From contig JAPQWV010000001.1 of the NCBI GenBank assembly GCA_027422505.1, forward strand, positions 2,728,001 to 2,792,000: a stretch of 64,000 nucleotides of DNA, in the 5' to 3' direction. The notes beneath the pieces are model-generated. The model ran no database searches. It was not told the DNA's origin and saw only the letters and a program-made list of their open reading frames with translations. The position numbers and the translations under genes are program-made. The DNA is from Craterostigma plantagineum (taxonomy: Eukaryota > Streptophyta > Magnoliopsida > Lamiales > Linderniaceae). This document shows, piece after piece, positions 21,156 through 33,259 of this stretch. The stretch's first letter is position 1. Each line of letters starts with the position of its first letter.

Positions 21156-22231
21156 TCAAATCGAATCGACTCGATCGATCACATCCAAAGCCTTAACCTT
21201 ATCGACGTCGAAGTTAATGATGGGAACCGAAGACGGCCTCCTTATAGGAAAAGGGTCGTCCCTCTTATTCGCCACCCTCGTCGGCGAATGGCTGCTGCTC
21301 TTACTAAGCTTATGACGTCTGTAATAATCGTGACAATTCCTCGCCGTGTCGAACTCTTGGCTCTTGCTTATTCCCGGCGTAAGCTTCCTTTTCCCAACGT
21401 CTCTGAGCATTTCTTTGTCTTCTAAGGTCAGCGTTGAAGGCGAAGGAGAAGAAGTTTGGGCGACGGATTTCGAGGCATTGAGAGGAGAGCGTATTGGAGA
21501 TTTTATTACGGGCGATTTATTGTGTCCATTCGAAGCTCGAGTCAGCACAATGAGGTGGTGGAGCCATATTACGAGGTCGAGGATGTACGCCTCCGTTTTC
21601 TCCTTGTCTGCGTGGTAGAGCGTTTCGATTCTCAGAAGGTGGTCGGTTTCCTCCGTGGGCTTACGGTTCATCTCAGACCTTCAAAAAAAAAAGAAAAGCG
21701 CACGTTGACGTAGATGTGAATTCGAAATCTTCGATGAGTGTGTGCGTGGGTGTTTGAAAGTTGAAAGTTTACCCAGTATTTGCCCATTCTCCAACCCAGC
21801 CAAAGCCATGGTGGGCCCTGGGGAAAAAAACAAAAGTTGACGTAAATTAGAATGATAAAAAAAAGTTGTTAAACGATATTATGGAAGATCGCTTAGTTTG
21901 TTTGTTTACTTGGTCGTGTTGGTTGCCATGGGGACGAGCCATTGAAGGGTTTTCTCCATCTCTGCTTTGATCTCCGTCACGCTTAACTGCACGAAATTGA
22001 GACGTTCGTGCGATAAAGAAAAAACGAAAAGACGTGTAATAAGAAGAAGAAAATCAAATGTCAGAAAAATAGAACGAACCTCTTCCTTGAGATGGAAAGA
22101 CTGTAGCTTGGCGCGTAAAGATGCTTTCATCGAAGGGGGTAATCCCTGGTAAAGAGCGTCTCTTGTACTCGGCGGCACAGAGCTCGATCTTGTCACCTAA
22201 AAGTTTACACGTATATATTACCTCGGTACCG

Positions 22232-22272
<41 letters not shown>

Positions 22273-24331
22273 TCCTTTATTTTATGTTCTATTGAATGAA
22301 TCTAAACATAGATGTCAGTTTTAAGCTGTTAGACTCACAATCGTATCGATCTGTGTGATGATGTTTGCGTAATGTAAGGCAAGCCCAGCCGATCCCAGCC
22401 TTTGATTTTGGCTCTTCATCGGTGTGCTCGTATATTCTGAAGTTATATTCAATTAAAAAAATAACTCATCGAAAAAAGTCGTAGAAAAGCAATAAATCGT
22501 ATGGTTTTGAAAAACGTCGTATTTATGGAGAGGGTCTTATCTTACCAGTGTTGCCGAATGCTGCAATAATTTCGAGGTTCAGAAAGTGGACGATTTCAAC
22601 GAGTTTCTCCATCACCTTAAATATGTATAAACACGGGCAAAATTTGCATATTAAAATGGAAAGTACGGACAGAATTTGCTATGTAATGGAATTGTTTGTT
22701 GTTGTTGTTGTTGTTACCGCTTCCAAGATCTTAGACCACAGAGACTTCTTTTTAAGGTTGTTTACGTGTTTCTTTTGACTCTTCAGCTCTGAGCGTAAAA
22801 GCGATAGGCTCTCCCCTTCGAAAGCAGCAATAAACACAGAGATATTTTAAGGAGAGAAGATAACGAAAGAATTAGAGTTAGAAAGAAGTATAACGAAACC
22901 TAACATAAAGAAAAGAATGGTAATAAACAAAATATCGAGACAATGATTTTTACCTCTCTGTGCAGTGTTAGAGTTGTCCTCTTCTTGAGCTTTACGGCGA
23001 CAATCTTGTTCGAATCTGTCTAACGTGTGCATTTCATGGTATAGTTCCTGCAAGAATATTCGCCGTTTCGTCCCTTAATTTCGAAGTTAGATAAAGAAAT
23101 AAAAAATATTCTTGGAATATTTTTGCTAGTTCAGTTCAGAGCAATTAAACTCCAAGGAGATTGTTATAACAGTTCCCCGCGACGTTTTCTCCTCGTTGGA
23201 AAATCACGCGAAGAGAGATAAAACAACAAAAAAACACCGTGGAGTTTACTTACAGCAGTATATTGAACCAAATGCATTAACTGCTGCATTTCAGCTTGGG
23301 CTTCTTCTTTCAACTGCTTATGAGGTGTGAGTTCCAACTCCAACCTAAATTCAAAAAGGGGAGGAAAAAAAATCAAAACTTGCAAATCCAAATAAAAGCA
23401 AAAACAGAAAGTGAAAAAAAAAATGAGCATGCACTTCTCGAAATAACGATCCAAGTTGTGCCACTGAGGATCTTTACAACGATTTCCAAAGCGGATGACT
23501 TCTCCACAGAATATCTTCAACTCCTCTCTGAAGAGAATCCCAGACAACGTCAGCCAACTATTGCATAAGAACACAATGCAGCGATCGATAATCATGTCCT
23601 AAAAAAAAACAACATATCAAAACCTCTTATCGTATGCTGCAATTTTCAGAAGCTCATCGACGTCCCTCGATATCAAACACTGCACGCCCTGAGAAGGGAG
23701 CACAACTTCCTTCAAATACCTAACGTTCTCCTCGGAAAGAGAACTCATCAAATTTGCACCTTTGACGATCGTATTAGCAACTTCGAACGCCAAGATCGAA
23801 ACTTTGATCCCCTTCGTAGTGACCCCAGACGCAAAACCGCCGCTGAGGTTTAGGTTCGTCATGCTACTCCCAAGCGTGTCCAATACGTCTACTGCTTTTC
23901 CCAGCCCAGCAGTGCCCGCCCGTCCCAAAAGGGAACTCACTTCCGAGACCTGAAACAAACATAAGTTTAGACAAAAAGAAGTGCACTTTTGATATCTGCT
24001 GATGTAATAGAAGCCCAAAGCTGACCTTTGCAATTGCAGCTTGCCTTGGCCTTGATTGCCTGTACTTATCAGACAAAGACCTTGGCAGGCGAGGTATCCC
24101 TTCGTTTATGTCGTCTAGATTCGAACCACTCAGCTCGGGGAATGTAAAGGAATCTTTTGTTCGTTCGTCAGTAGCTTCTGCGCCTTGGGGAGGGTTATTT
24201 TCTTGAGTATCCAATCCATTCGATTGGTGAATTAACTTGGGACGGGCGTAGTGAATGTGACCGTTGACTTGCGAAATTGCATTGGCTAATCTAGCTTCGT
24301 CGGTGGATCTCCTCGAACAAATCCCACCCAT
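21156..24331 (-). CDS. PSI: PSK SIMULATOR-type protein (DUF3475/DUF668), 12 exons
   Basis: Exons (minus): 24331-24026, 23949-23624, 23527-23435, 23344-23254, 23047-22954, 22815-22718, 22615-22546, 22436-22339, 22196-22080, 21986-21910, 21817-21773, 21678-21156. Borders are GT..AG, every phase closes, and the product is 645 residues. It begins MGGICSRRS, a likely N-myristoylation signal (Gly2). DUF3475 covers about residues 147-204 ([20 protein letters not shown]). A coiled central part includes [21 protein letters not shown]668 covers about residues 378-468 ([13 protein letters not shown] to [14 protein letters not shown]). The tail is Ser/Pro-rich. In Arabidopsis this family (PSI1-3) promotes growth in connection with phytosulfokine signalling; which paralogue this is cannot be told. 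It is complete, with no disabling change. Confidence 0.93.
22233..22269. repeat. (TA)n microsatellite in PSI intron 8
   Basis: About 18 TA units between the exon starting at 22196 and the exon ending at 22339. Likely length-polymorphic. Confidence 0.9.
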
Positions 24332-25388
24332 TTTAAGAAATGGAAGAATCGATCGAACGTTTCAACTGGTGTTAGCTTCGACGCTTTTCTTCTTGCGATC
24401 TAAACTAGCCAGCCCACCATCAATTTCCAAGAGTTCGAGTGCTATATGCCACTTCTATTCGGTATCGAATGATTGAAGCTAAAGCCCAAAACTGCAAAGC
24501 GAAGAAACAAGAAATATGATTGACCACATAAGCAATGCTCAAACTCAACAGTGTTGAAAATGAATATTACAGGGAAACTACAAAAAGAAGAATCAGAGGG
24601 GCAAGTACGGCCAATCATCAGCATCATATTTTACACTCCAAGAACTGAAAAAGACTAATGGTCAAATAGCCCATTACCGAGATAAAGCAAGATTCAAACT
24701 TGAAGCAACGTTTCGAAGCTAACGGAGGTTGTAAAAATCGAAACTTTTTACTCGAAATCGAACTTAGTAGCCACGAGCTTGCAGAAAACCTTCCGACACG
24801 AGCTTGGATCTGAGCTAGACAGAGAGAAGGGAAATAAGGGGGAAAAAAAGAAAGAGGAAACTGCGCCTCTTTTATATTAAAGATCTGCGAAGCTCAAAGC
24901 ACTACAGAAAGAACCTCAGTGATGATTGTGAAAGAGGAAACAGATTGGGAACATTGAGACTGATACTATCACACATAATTGTTGAGACTGATTTTTCGAG
25001 GGGCTTTTTAGGGTGGACTCGCTCAACTCAAACCCATGATGAAAGTCTTTGAAAGGTAATCGATGATCAAAGAAAGTAAAATAATAATATCAAGAAATTG
25101 TTTTTTCCTAATTTTCTTCTTCGGGGCTCAGCTTCGATCGAAAATAAAAAACAAGGAAAAAAAAAAACTCGCCGTTTCTCAATAGAGATAGCTATTGTGG
25201 TCCAAGTCTTCGATGTGTTCTATTACACAGCAAGTAAAAATGGCTATGGACAACAGTAGATTAGAGCCAATGCCACCTTTTTCTACGGTCAAAATTCCAT
25301 AACAAGAGAAAAAATCTCTTCTTTCATTAATTAGTTACCATTTATCGTTGTCTAAGTCAAGGTTGTGTAGCTAATGTCTTAGACCATA
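24332..25388 (-). promoter_or_regulatory. PSI 5' leader and promoter region
   Basis: TATAAAAG on the minus strand (24870-24877) would give a start near 24845 and a leader of about 500 nt before the ATG. Such a long leader may contain an intron, but no splice pair is certain. Upstream to 25388 nothing else is seen, ending at the target duplication of a hAT MITE. Confidence 0.5.
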
Positions 25389-25396
25389 CTAATATT

Positions 25397-26116
25397 TAGG
25401 GGTGAGCAAAACCGGATATCCGGTTTTTCGGATATCCGAAATTCGGATATCCGGATTTTCGGATATCGAAAAATGGTATCCGTATCCGCTCCGGTTTTAA
25501 TCGGATATCCGGAAATCGGATATCCGGTTTATTCGGATATTTACACCGGATATCCGTATCCGGTTTTTAAATTTATTTTTCTTATATTTTTTATTATTTT
25601 CTTTTGAAAATCATATTTTTTATTTCTTATCACAATAAAAAAATATATATTTTTTAATATAAGAATTTCTACACATTAATCCAGACAATATGTAAATTTA
25701 TGATTCAAAATTACATAATAAAGAATAAATACAATACCACAAATTCACATTAATTTTTTAACTCGCGTCTCGATGTTTTTATGTTTTTTTTATCTCAATT
25801 CTCTAACAAAATTTTTTGCAATAATAAAAATAATATAAATTTGAATATTCTACTTGATGATTTTTTTCCTTTTTGGACCTTCATTTTTCTTTTTGGACTA
25901 TTTTTTTTATTTTTTTTATTTTTTTTAAAATATAAAACCGGATATCGGATATCCGGATTTTAGACAAACCACTATCCGTATCCGATCCGGTTTAGTTTAA
26001 AATAAATCGGATCGGATATCCGATCCGGTTTTTAAAACCGGATATCCGTTTTTTCGGGTTTTGAAAACCGGATACCGGATCGGAATCCGGTTTCCGGATA
26101 TTTTTGCTCACCCCTA
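25397..26116 (+). mobile_element. hAT MITE, copy 1 (GGATATCC-rich foldback)
   Basis: Ends TAGGGGTGAGCAAAA and TTTTTGCTCACCCCTA; exact 8-bp duplication CTAATATT at 25389-25396 and 26117-26124. Both terminal regions (about 170 bp) are packed with CCGGATATCC/GGATATCCG repeats, so each end is itself palindromic. AT-rich centre, no transposase. Length 720 bp. Confidence 0.92.
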
Positions 26117-26124
26117 CTAATATT

Positions 26125-26588
26125 TACTACATCGGTGACTTTTTCGTCTGCTTCGCAGCTAAAAAGGTAAACTTGAGGTATGACTGAGAAACTAAACCAA
26201 GCGAGAAATTTGAAGGAGATTCAAAAACGGCATTTCTCAGAGTGGTAGGCTAATTAATTGACTTCGATAAAACCTTTGGATATTCAAACGTACGATGATA
26301 ACTGTGTAATAATAACATGCACATCTTCAAGATCCGTGTAAGTAAACTTGACAGTTAAAACTTGGGAATGACGAACGGTGAACTTGTGTTGGTCCATCAC
26401 TGATTAGCTTTCGCAAATACTGAAATAATCTGAACAAGTTTGTGCCTTTGGACCGTTCGATCGGTAGTCTTGAAATAATCTTTTGTAAGGTTTTCTTGCT
26501 GGAGATTTTGACAAAGATTCTTGTAGATTACTTACAGTTGGCTTGTTCAGTTAAATTTGTAAATGATTTGACTTTCAATCGGCTCATG
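26125..26588. other. Spacer between inverted MITEs
   Basis: 464 bp without a recognisable gene or repeat. If the two MITEs paired, it would be the loop. Confidence 0.5.
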
Positions 26589-26596
26589 GTTCTATA

Positions 26597-27316
26597 TAGG
26601 GGTGAGCAAAAATATCCGGAAACCGGATTCCGATCCGGTATCCGATTTTCAAAACCCGAAAAAACGGATATCCGGTTTTAAAAACCGGATCGGATATCCG
26701 ATCCGATTTATTTTAAACTAAACCGGATCGGATACGGATAGTGGTTTGTCTAAAATCCGGATATCCGGTATCCGGTTTTATATTAAAAAAAATAAAAAAA
26801 AAATAAAAAATAGTCCAAAAAGAAAAATGAAGGTCCAAAAAGGAAAAAAATCATCAAGTAGAATATTTAAATTTATATTATTTTTATTATTGCAAAAAAC
26901 TTTGTTAGAGAATTGAGATAAAAAAAAACATAAAAACATCGAGACTCGAGTTAAAAAATTAATGTGAATTTGTGGTATTGTGTTTATTATTTATTATGTA
27001 ATTTTGAATCATAAATTCACATATTGTCTCAATTAATATGTCTAGAAATTCTTATATTAAAAAATACATTTTTTTTATTGTGATAAGAAATAAAAAATAT
27101 GATTTTCAAAAGAAAATAATAAAAAATATAAGAAAAATAAATTTAAAAACCGGATGCGGATATCCGGTGTAAATATCCGGATAAACCGGATATCCGATTT
27201 CCGGATATCCGATTAAAACCGGAGCGGATACGGATACCATTTTTCGATATCCGAAAATCCGGATATCCGAATTTCGGATATCCGAAAAACCGGATATCCG
27301 GTTTTGCTCACCCCTA
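26597..27316 (-). mobile_element. hAT MITE, copy 2, opposite orientation
   Basis: Same family and same 720-bp length as the copy at 25397, inverted; estimated mid-90s percent identical by reading. Own 8-bp duplication GTTCTATA at 26589-26596 and 27317-27324, so it is an independent insertion and not a segmental inversion. Confidence 0.92.
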
Positions 27317-27324
27317 GTTCTATA

Positions 27325-28170
27325 GTTATAACAAGTGGGATTATCATATGGGGATTGCGTGTAATAAACTTTTTACATGGCAATATCATATCGCATTAAT
27401 ACCATCTATATTTTTCATTTTTATTATCATCTCTCTGTAAACAAAATAACATTTGCACACACACGCCACCCACCCACCAACACACACACACAAGATTACG
27501 GTAAAAAAAAGGGCGTGATTTTCCTTCAAAGCTTCAAGGATACCAGGAATATCAACCCCAATTCCACGCATCACAGAGCCGTGGCTGTTAGCTGGTTCAG
27601 GTTTTTTTTTATTCAAAGACCCATTTATCGATTTGTTTCTTTCGTCCATTTCTCGATCGATTTCGCGGCTAATTGGGTGATTTTCTTCGTGGGTTCCGCG
27701 GTGAATGATGACGATGTTCATTGCCGTGGTAGTTTTGTTAATTTCCCAGATTTTTGCTCAATAATCTGTCGAAGTCTCCTTTTACCATCTCCTCGTTTAA
27801 GTTCTTCGCTAGGAGAGGAGAGTAGGAAAAATGACTTCTTCTTTCCTTTGATTGATTATGCGGTAAAATCGTTCGAAAACCAAACCATATTTCTCTTTTT
27901 AGCCTAACCATAACTTTTTGCCTCATTAGACAGATAGCTCGATCATGTAAAGGTGCTAGCTTTTTAATTAAAAGGTTGGCTTATCGTGTGTTTTCACTCG
28001 ACTCGACATTTCTATTGCCCAAACTTATGTTCATACTATTCAATGTAATGAAGAAGTTATGCTTCTCTCTATGTAAGAAAACAGTCTTGGTTTTGTTCTA
28101 TGCATCTCCATTCTTCAAATTTTCGACATAGATAAAGATCACATGAGAGATCAAGTATCGAGCTCGTGGC
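27325..28170. other. Intergenic, no confident gene
   Basis: Open frames occur on both strands (27377-27907 plus, 27386-27721 minus), but none has a recognisable domain. A CACACA run lies at 27457-27492. Confidence 0.35.
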
Positions 28171-28179
28171 TTATTATTA

Positions 28180-28728
28180 TTACCCACTGATTTTCTCAAG
28201 TTTGCATTTCTGTAAAGGAAATGCAAAACTGTTTGCAGCCCATTTCTTGAACACCCTTGTGAATTCCATGGTCATCATAAGCTTCTTATTGCTCATCAAA
28301 CTGATTGCAGTGTCGACATAATCGCTGGGCACAACAGCGCAGAAACATGAGTTTCGCATGCCTTGTTTGCCACGCTGTAGATAGCCCATCGCACTCTTTC
28401 AGAAGCTATTCAGTGTCAAGTTCAGACAGCGACGGGAGATGCTCTGCCATAGCTAATTGCTTGATGATGATTCCCCACAACAGAACGACAGCAAACTCCA
28501 ACGTTTCTTCGTCGAAAGTGATGCCATATCCTAACGAAATTCCTGGCGATGGAGGATTCCCAAGATTGGAGCGAAGCCACGCCGTTCGAAGAGACATTGC
28601 AAGAGATTGGAACCTTGAAGAACTATTTTTGGAGCATTAACTCCAAAAAGAGCTCCAGCCTCCAAGTGTTCTTGTGTGTGTGTGTGTGTGTGGGCGGGAT
28701 ATATATCTTGCTTTGTAATGTTAACCAT
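28180..28728 (-). other. Cluster of short minus-strand open frames, unrecognised
   Basis: Three ATG- or near-ATG-led minus-strand frames follow one another: 28728-28531, 28597-28406 (63 codons, ATG, contains NPPSPGISLGYGITFDEETL) and 28389-28180 (contains TRVFKKWAANSFAFPLQKC). The composition looks more protein-like than random AT-rich DNA and they lie upstream of the divergent GT47 gene. No family is recognised. They could be exons of a small gene, a decayed gene, or chance. Confidence 0.3.
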
Positions 28729-28734
28729 GGCGTC

Positions 28735-28795
28735 TGTGACGTTATCGACTAGACTTGAACATCAATTCAAGAATCTGTTTATATAGCTTAGCTTG

Positions 28796-28829
<34 letters not shown>

Positions 28830-28936
28830 CAGAATTCCCATGTCTAGAATCGCTATATAGAACCTGTGACGCTTTGCGTCGAACGTTCACTAGCGGCTAG
28901 CGCAACAGAAGCTCAAGAAGATCCAAGATTGCTCTA
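28735..28936 (+). promoter_or_regulatory. GT47 gene promoter and leader with (CT)n
   Basis: TATATAG occurs at 28780-28786, followed by a (CT)n run at 28799-28827, a pyrimidine-rich leader motif common in plant promoters. The ATG at 28937 is about 120 bp further on. Confidence 0.5.
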
Positions 28937-30764
28937 ATGGCGGCCAAAACGCAGCTCAGTCTTTCTCTCCTCTCTCTCCTCTCTCTGGCGATCTTATACC
29001 TCCATTACACGGCGCCTTCATCACAGCCATCTTTGCTAAATGCTCAGAGAACTATCACCATACCTCAAACTTCAATCAAAGTCTACGTCTCGCCCCTCCC
29101 AAGATCCCTTAATTACGGCCTATTACAGCAGTACTGGGACTTAACCTCGGACGCGAGGATTGGGAGTGAAGTAGACAACGATATGAGGAAGACCCTTCTG
29201 CCCAAGCTATCCAAGGATTCCCTGCCTTACCCTGAAAACCCCATAATCAAACAGTACAGTGCGGAGTATTGGATCTTGGGCGATCTGTTGGCGCCTGAGG
29301 AGGTAAAGGTCGAGTCTTTTGCGAAGAGGGTTGTGGATTATAGAGAGGCTGATGTGGTCTTTGTGCCCTTTTTCGCGACGTTGAGCGCCGAGCTGCAGCT
29401 GATTGTGAAGAAGGGCGTTTTCAGGAAAAAGGTTGAGGAGAATGAGGATTACGTTAGGCAGAGAATGGTCGTTGATTTGGTTAAAAAGTCCGATGCTTGG
29501 CAGAGGTCGGGCGGTAGAGATCATGTGTTTGTGCTTACTGGTGAGTTTCTTTCATATGGGCTTTCTCAGTTGTAACATAATTTGCAAGTTTATCTCTTCA
29601 TTTTGGGAAGTTTTGAGCTCGATTTGCAGATTCTATTGAGTTATTGCATGACTTATCGGAAACTTTCAGTCATCTTTTTGGATTAAGATGTTAGAAATGG
29701 GAGAAATTTGATGTTTTGCAGCGTCTAATCTTATGTTGCAACTCCAACTATAACGACACAATCAGAAACCGTTTAGCTAAATTACGTCGTATGTATTGCT
29801 TGCTTATGTATCCTAGTCTCTGGGCTGTGTTCAGGTTGATGATGCTAAAAACTTGAAAGCATTCTTTAACAGACCCAATCTCAATGTGGCATCTCAAAGA
29901 AGAAATATCTCCAGCAATTCTCCTTGTAGTCGATTTCGGCGGTTTTTACACTCTCGACAGTAAGATATCGTCATCGTCTGATGCAACAACGATTCGTCAC
30001 GCCCACGCTTCGCTGTTAAAAGACGTAATCGTCCCTTACACTCATCTCCTCCCAAGCTTGCACTTATCCCAGAACCAAAAGCGAGAAACCCTTCTTTACT
30101 TCAAAGGAGCCAAACACAGGCACAGGGTTAGTATGCTGTAGTAACTCATAGATGCAACTCGTGACATTTTCTTGATTTTTGTGTGACATTCTCTTGTTTG
30201 TCATGAATATAGGGTGGAATGGTTCGAGAAAAGTTATGGGATCTTTTGATCGACGAGCTAGGAGTTATTATCGAAGAAGGGTTCCCTAATGCCACGGGAA
30301 AAGAGCAATCTTTAAAGGGTATGAGATCATCAGAGTTCTGCTTGCACCCAGCTGGCGATACGCCTACCTCTTGTAGGCTCTTCGATGCGATTCAAAGCCT
30401 CTGCATACCCGTAATTGTTAGCGATGAGATAGAGCTGCCATTCGAAGGAACGTTGGATTACTCTGAATTTTCGATTTTCGTCTCGGTTACCGATGCTTTG
30501 ACGCCGAAATGGCTAGTGAATCATCTGAGAAGCTTTAAGGAGGATCAAAGGGAGAGTTTCAGGAAAAACATGGGTAAGGTTCAGTCGATTTTTAGGTACG
30601 ATAGTGGTCACCAAGGCGGGATTGGGCCTGCAATAACGAACGGTGCTGTGAATCATATATGGAAAAAGGTTCATCAGAAGCTACCGATGATTCGTGAGGC
30701 TGTGGCGAGAGAGAGAAGGAAACCGAAGGGCGCCTCTGTTCCCCTAAGATGTCACTGTACCTGA
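28937..30764 (+). CDS. Exostosin-family (GT47) glycosyltransferase, 3 exons
   Basis: Exons 28937-29540, 29873-30126, 30213-30764; GT..AG borders with phases closing; 469 residues. The N-terminus has a hydrophobic stretch (LSLSLLSLLSLAILYLHY, about residues 7-24), a signal anchor of a Golgi type II protein. GT47 features: PRSLNYGLLQQYW, the ADVVFVPFFATLS block, GRDHVFVLTDP across intron 1, LLYFKGAKHRHR, and SEFCLHPAGDTPTSCRLFDAI with IVSDEIELPFE. The last block is the exostosin nucleotide-sugar-binding region. The C-terminus ends PLRCHCT. Plant GT47 members act on wall polysaccharides (arabinan, xylan, xyloglucan side chains); substrate cannot be assigned. It resembles the uncharacterised Arabidopsis group around At1g67410 and At3g45400. 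Confidence 0.93.
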
Positions 30765-31786
30765 ATGGTTTCACTATGTTTTCAAGTCTCATTCTTTTTT
30801 GTTTTCCTTACTAAGTGGAGAGTGTTGCCCTTACATTTGAATGCATCAATCATATGTTTAGTTTATTACACCACCAAGACTGTAACAATCCCAAAGAGCA
30901 AGACAACATATGTTAAAGAAATAAACCAACTGAAAGCCAAGTAAAAGAAGGTGAAGGTGTTCCTTTTCCAGGTATTTCTGCTCCTCAAATGTTAATGGTT
31001 CTTGGAGATGGAATAGCACTGTAGTAGTCTATATGTTTAAATCATATGCAGCATACAAAGTATCACATTAACCAGTCAAAAGGAAAGACCCCTTTTTTTT
31101 CTTCGGACAATAACCTTCACGTGTGGTTGTTTGCTTATTCATTGGTTTTATCCAAGAAATAGATAGAAACCTCATGTTTAGTTCGCATCCATTGTGACCT
31201 GGAGAAGAAAAAAGAAGATAGCAATATTATAGGGCCTTCACATATCCTATAGACAAGCAGAAAAGAACAAGAAAATTCAGTGCGTTGAGTCTTCTTGTTG
31301 ATTTAGATTGCTTCCAACTTTATATATGGTAGACCACCAAAACCATAGGTTCTTTTTCATCTTACAACAAATACATTGAATATGCGTTGGCATTATTGTT
31401 TTCTTTTACTAGCTTTTCTGCGGTGAAAGCATACAGCTGTTTCATGTGCGTCCAGGCTATGCATCAACGCAAATGTATATACATTTTTATTACACATGTG
31501 AATTAAAATCCACGGTTGGATTTCCGAGAGGTTATTTGAGTCAAAAAGAAAAGTGAGATTCAAGACATGACCCTTCCCTCTCTACAAAGACAATTCAAAT
31601 GAGAGGCCAGCGAAGCATTCACTTTCCTATGTTTTGGAGTTTACTTCTTTGTCTGCTTTTCAAGAATGGTCTTAATAATAGTCTATCCACACGAGTATAG
31701 CAGCAACCTTAGCAGGTAATACATATATATATGTGTGTGTGTGTACGTGTGCATAGATAGATAGATATCTTACATCGCAGTAGCAA
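30765..31786. other. Intergenic region
   Basis: Holds the GT47 3' UTR and the upstream region of the next gene. A mixed (TA)/(TG)/(GATA) microsatellite lies at 31721-31766. Nothing else recognised. Confidence 0.45.
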
Positions 31787-32410
31787 ATGATGAGAAACGC
31801 ATACGATGACAATCACAATGTTCAATCGTATCAAAAGAACACACTTTACTTGCCTCTGTTATGCAGATTATCACTCAAAGATGTGAAACAAAGCAACTGC
31901 AAAGTAATAACCGATCCCTCCTCCCCAAAAGTCAGCTGCATCGGCCAAGTCAAGATCAGCCCAACCACCGCCGTCGACCACCACCACCATCGCCGGCCGA
32001 CGAAGCACACGGCCAAGCCCAGAAAATCACTATCCTACAGCTTTCCGAACAAAATCCCATTGCAAAACACCAAGCTGAGGCCTAGCAGAAGCTGCAGATC
32101 GGTAGGTAATAATCGTGATTATTCAAGAAACTCAACGATGGTGATGAGAAGGGAGGATCGTAGCCGTACACATCGATGTCATTGTATGAAGGAAAACGTT
32201 GGAAATGGGGATTTCGTGGATATCAGTAATATGGATCCTCCCCTGCCTGTAATGGTGAAGAAGAAGATGAACGTGGTGGGTGAGGTTAATCTATGGAAGA
32301 GAAGGTTGAATGGGGATGATCGTCGCCATGAGCTTGAGGGCTTGAAGATAGAACAGATTCGTTTGACGAATTGTACTGTGTTGTTCAAGAATCCACACAC
32401 GACTGTTTGA
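31787..32410 (+). CDS. Uncharacterised plant protein, single exon, 207 aa
   Basis: An ATG-led frame of 207 codons with non-random composition: LYLPLLCRLSLKDVK near the N-terminus, then SSPKVSCIGQVK, a basic His/Arg/Lys/Ser-rich middle (DHHHHRRPTKHTAKPRK), and an ordered C-terminal part (RRHELEGLKIEQIRLTNCTV). No signal peptide or membrane segment is evident. The PKVSCIGQVK-type motif occurs in small plant-specific basic proteins of unknown role; I do not assign a function. No intron is needed. TAAT/AATAAAG at about 32461-32467 could serve for polyadenylation. Confidence 0.7.
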   Translation: MMRNAYDDNHNVQSYQKNTLYLPLLCRLSLKDVKQSNCKVITDPSSPKVSCIGQVKISPTTAVDHHHHRRPTKHTAKPRKSLSYSFPNKIPLQNTKLRPSRSCRSVGNNRDYSRNSTMVMRREDRSRTHRCHCMKENVGNGDFVDISNMDPPLPVMVKKKMNVVGEVNLWKRRLNGDDRRHELEGLKIEQIRLTNCTVLFKNPHTTV

Positions 32411-32808
32411 GACAGTAATTGATATATGAATGTATAGCGTCGTGAAATTTTCATAATATTTTAATAAAGAAATTCGATCTTTAGAAAGGTTGACGAATCT
32501 TCCACCCACTACAAGTCAATCAAATTGACCACCTAAGACTTGACACTGTCGTACCCTCAAAAGTTCGCCGGCGTTTTCCATCTCCCATCACAAGAACGCA
32601 GAAGCGAAATGAACAATTCTGTCGTATTTCGTTGCATGGACTTCGATTTGGTTCTGTTTATGAAGGGATTGCCGAGTAAGTGGAATTTTGTTTTCGATGT
32701 ATCAACTCTCAAGGTCTCGAAGCTGATCATAGTTCAAAAACAATTTTTTTTTTCTTTCTTTTCTGCAGTGATGGATTCTTTTTTTGCTCGATCAGTGCGA
32801 TGAGGCGA
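32411..32808 (+). other. Left part of a possible host transcript unit split by copia
   Basis: An ATG at 32609 opens MNNSVVFRCMDFDLVLF. A donor-like CCGA|GTAAGT follows at about 32673, and a pyrimidine tract with CTGCAG at 32763-32768 precedes the copia insertion. The right part (38160-38410) has two more pyrimidine-AG sites (GTTCAG about 38253, TTGCAG about 38405). This looks like a short spliced, weakly or non-coding transcript interrupted by the retrotransposon. No protein family is recognised. Confidence 0.3.
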
Positions 32809-32813
32809 AGCAA

Positions 32814-33259
32814 TATGGAAACTGTAACGAAGGATGCGAATGACTCAGTCGTTTAACGTGGTTCGGATTCTTCTCTGAATCCTTTTTCCACGATCAGAAG
32901 ATTGATTTCTTTATTTACACCAAGAAAATTACAGAGAGGAATTTACAGAGAGCTTCAAGTGAAGAAGAAGGCTTATAAAAAACAACTTCGCGCGCCTTTA
33001 TTTAAATACTCGTCTAATTGGATAATGGGCTTGGGCTTGTGCTTTAGTCAGCCCATTCTTAAGTCGTTATAACGACCGTATGCCTTTATAATGGACCGTG
33101 GCTGCTATCAACGATTTTATAAGTCAGCCGCGCCTTTTAAATCTTATCCACGTTTTCAAACTCTGTAAACTCGATATGTTTAAGTCCCAAGTTGCTTGAG
33201 CTGATGAGTGTGTTGTTTTTCCTCTGAATTTCCCAAACACTGCACACCATTCTTCAATA
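32814..33259 (-). repeat. Copia 3' LTR
   Basis: 446 bp, begins (plus-strand view) TATGGAAACTG and ends TTCTTCAATA. About 99% identical to 37710-38154. Confidence 0.95.

Noticed and set aside
25397..27316. One large inverted duplication (segmental event)
   Set aside because: Each 720-bp copy has its own different 8-bp target duplication, so two separate hAT insertions explain it better.
27377..27907. 176-codon plus-strand frame
   Set aside because: Starts in AT-rich DNA just after a MITE, Phe/Ile-rich, includes a CACACA microsatellite translation and no known motif.
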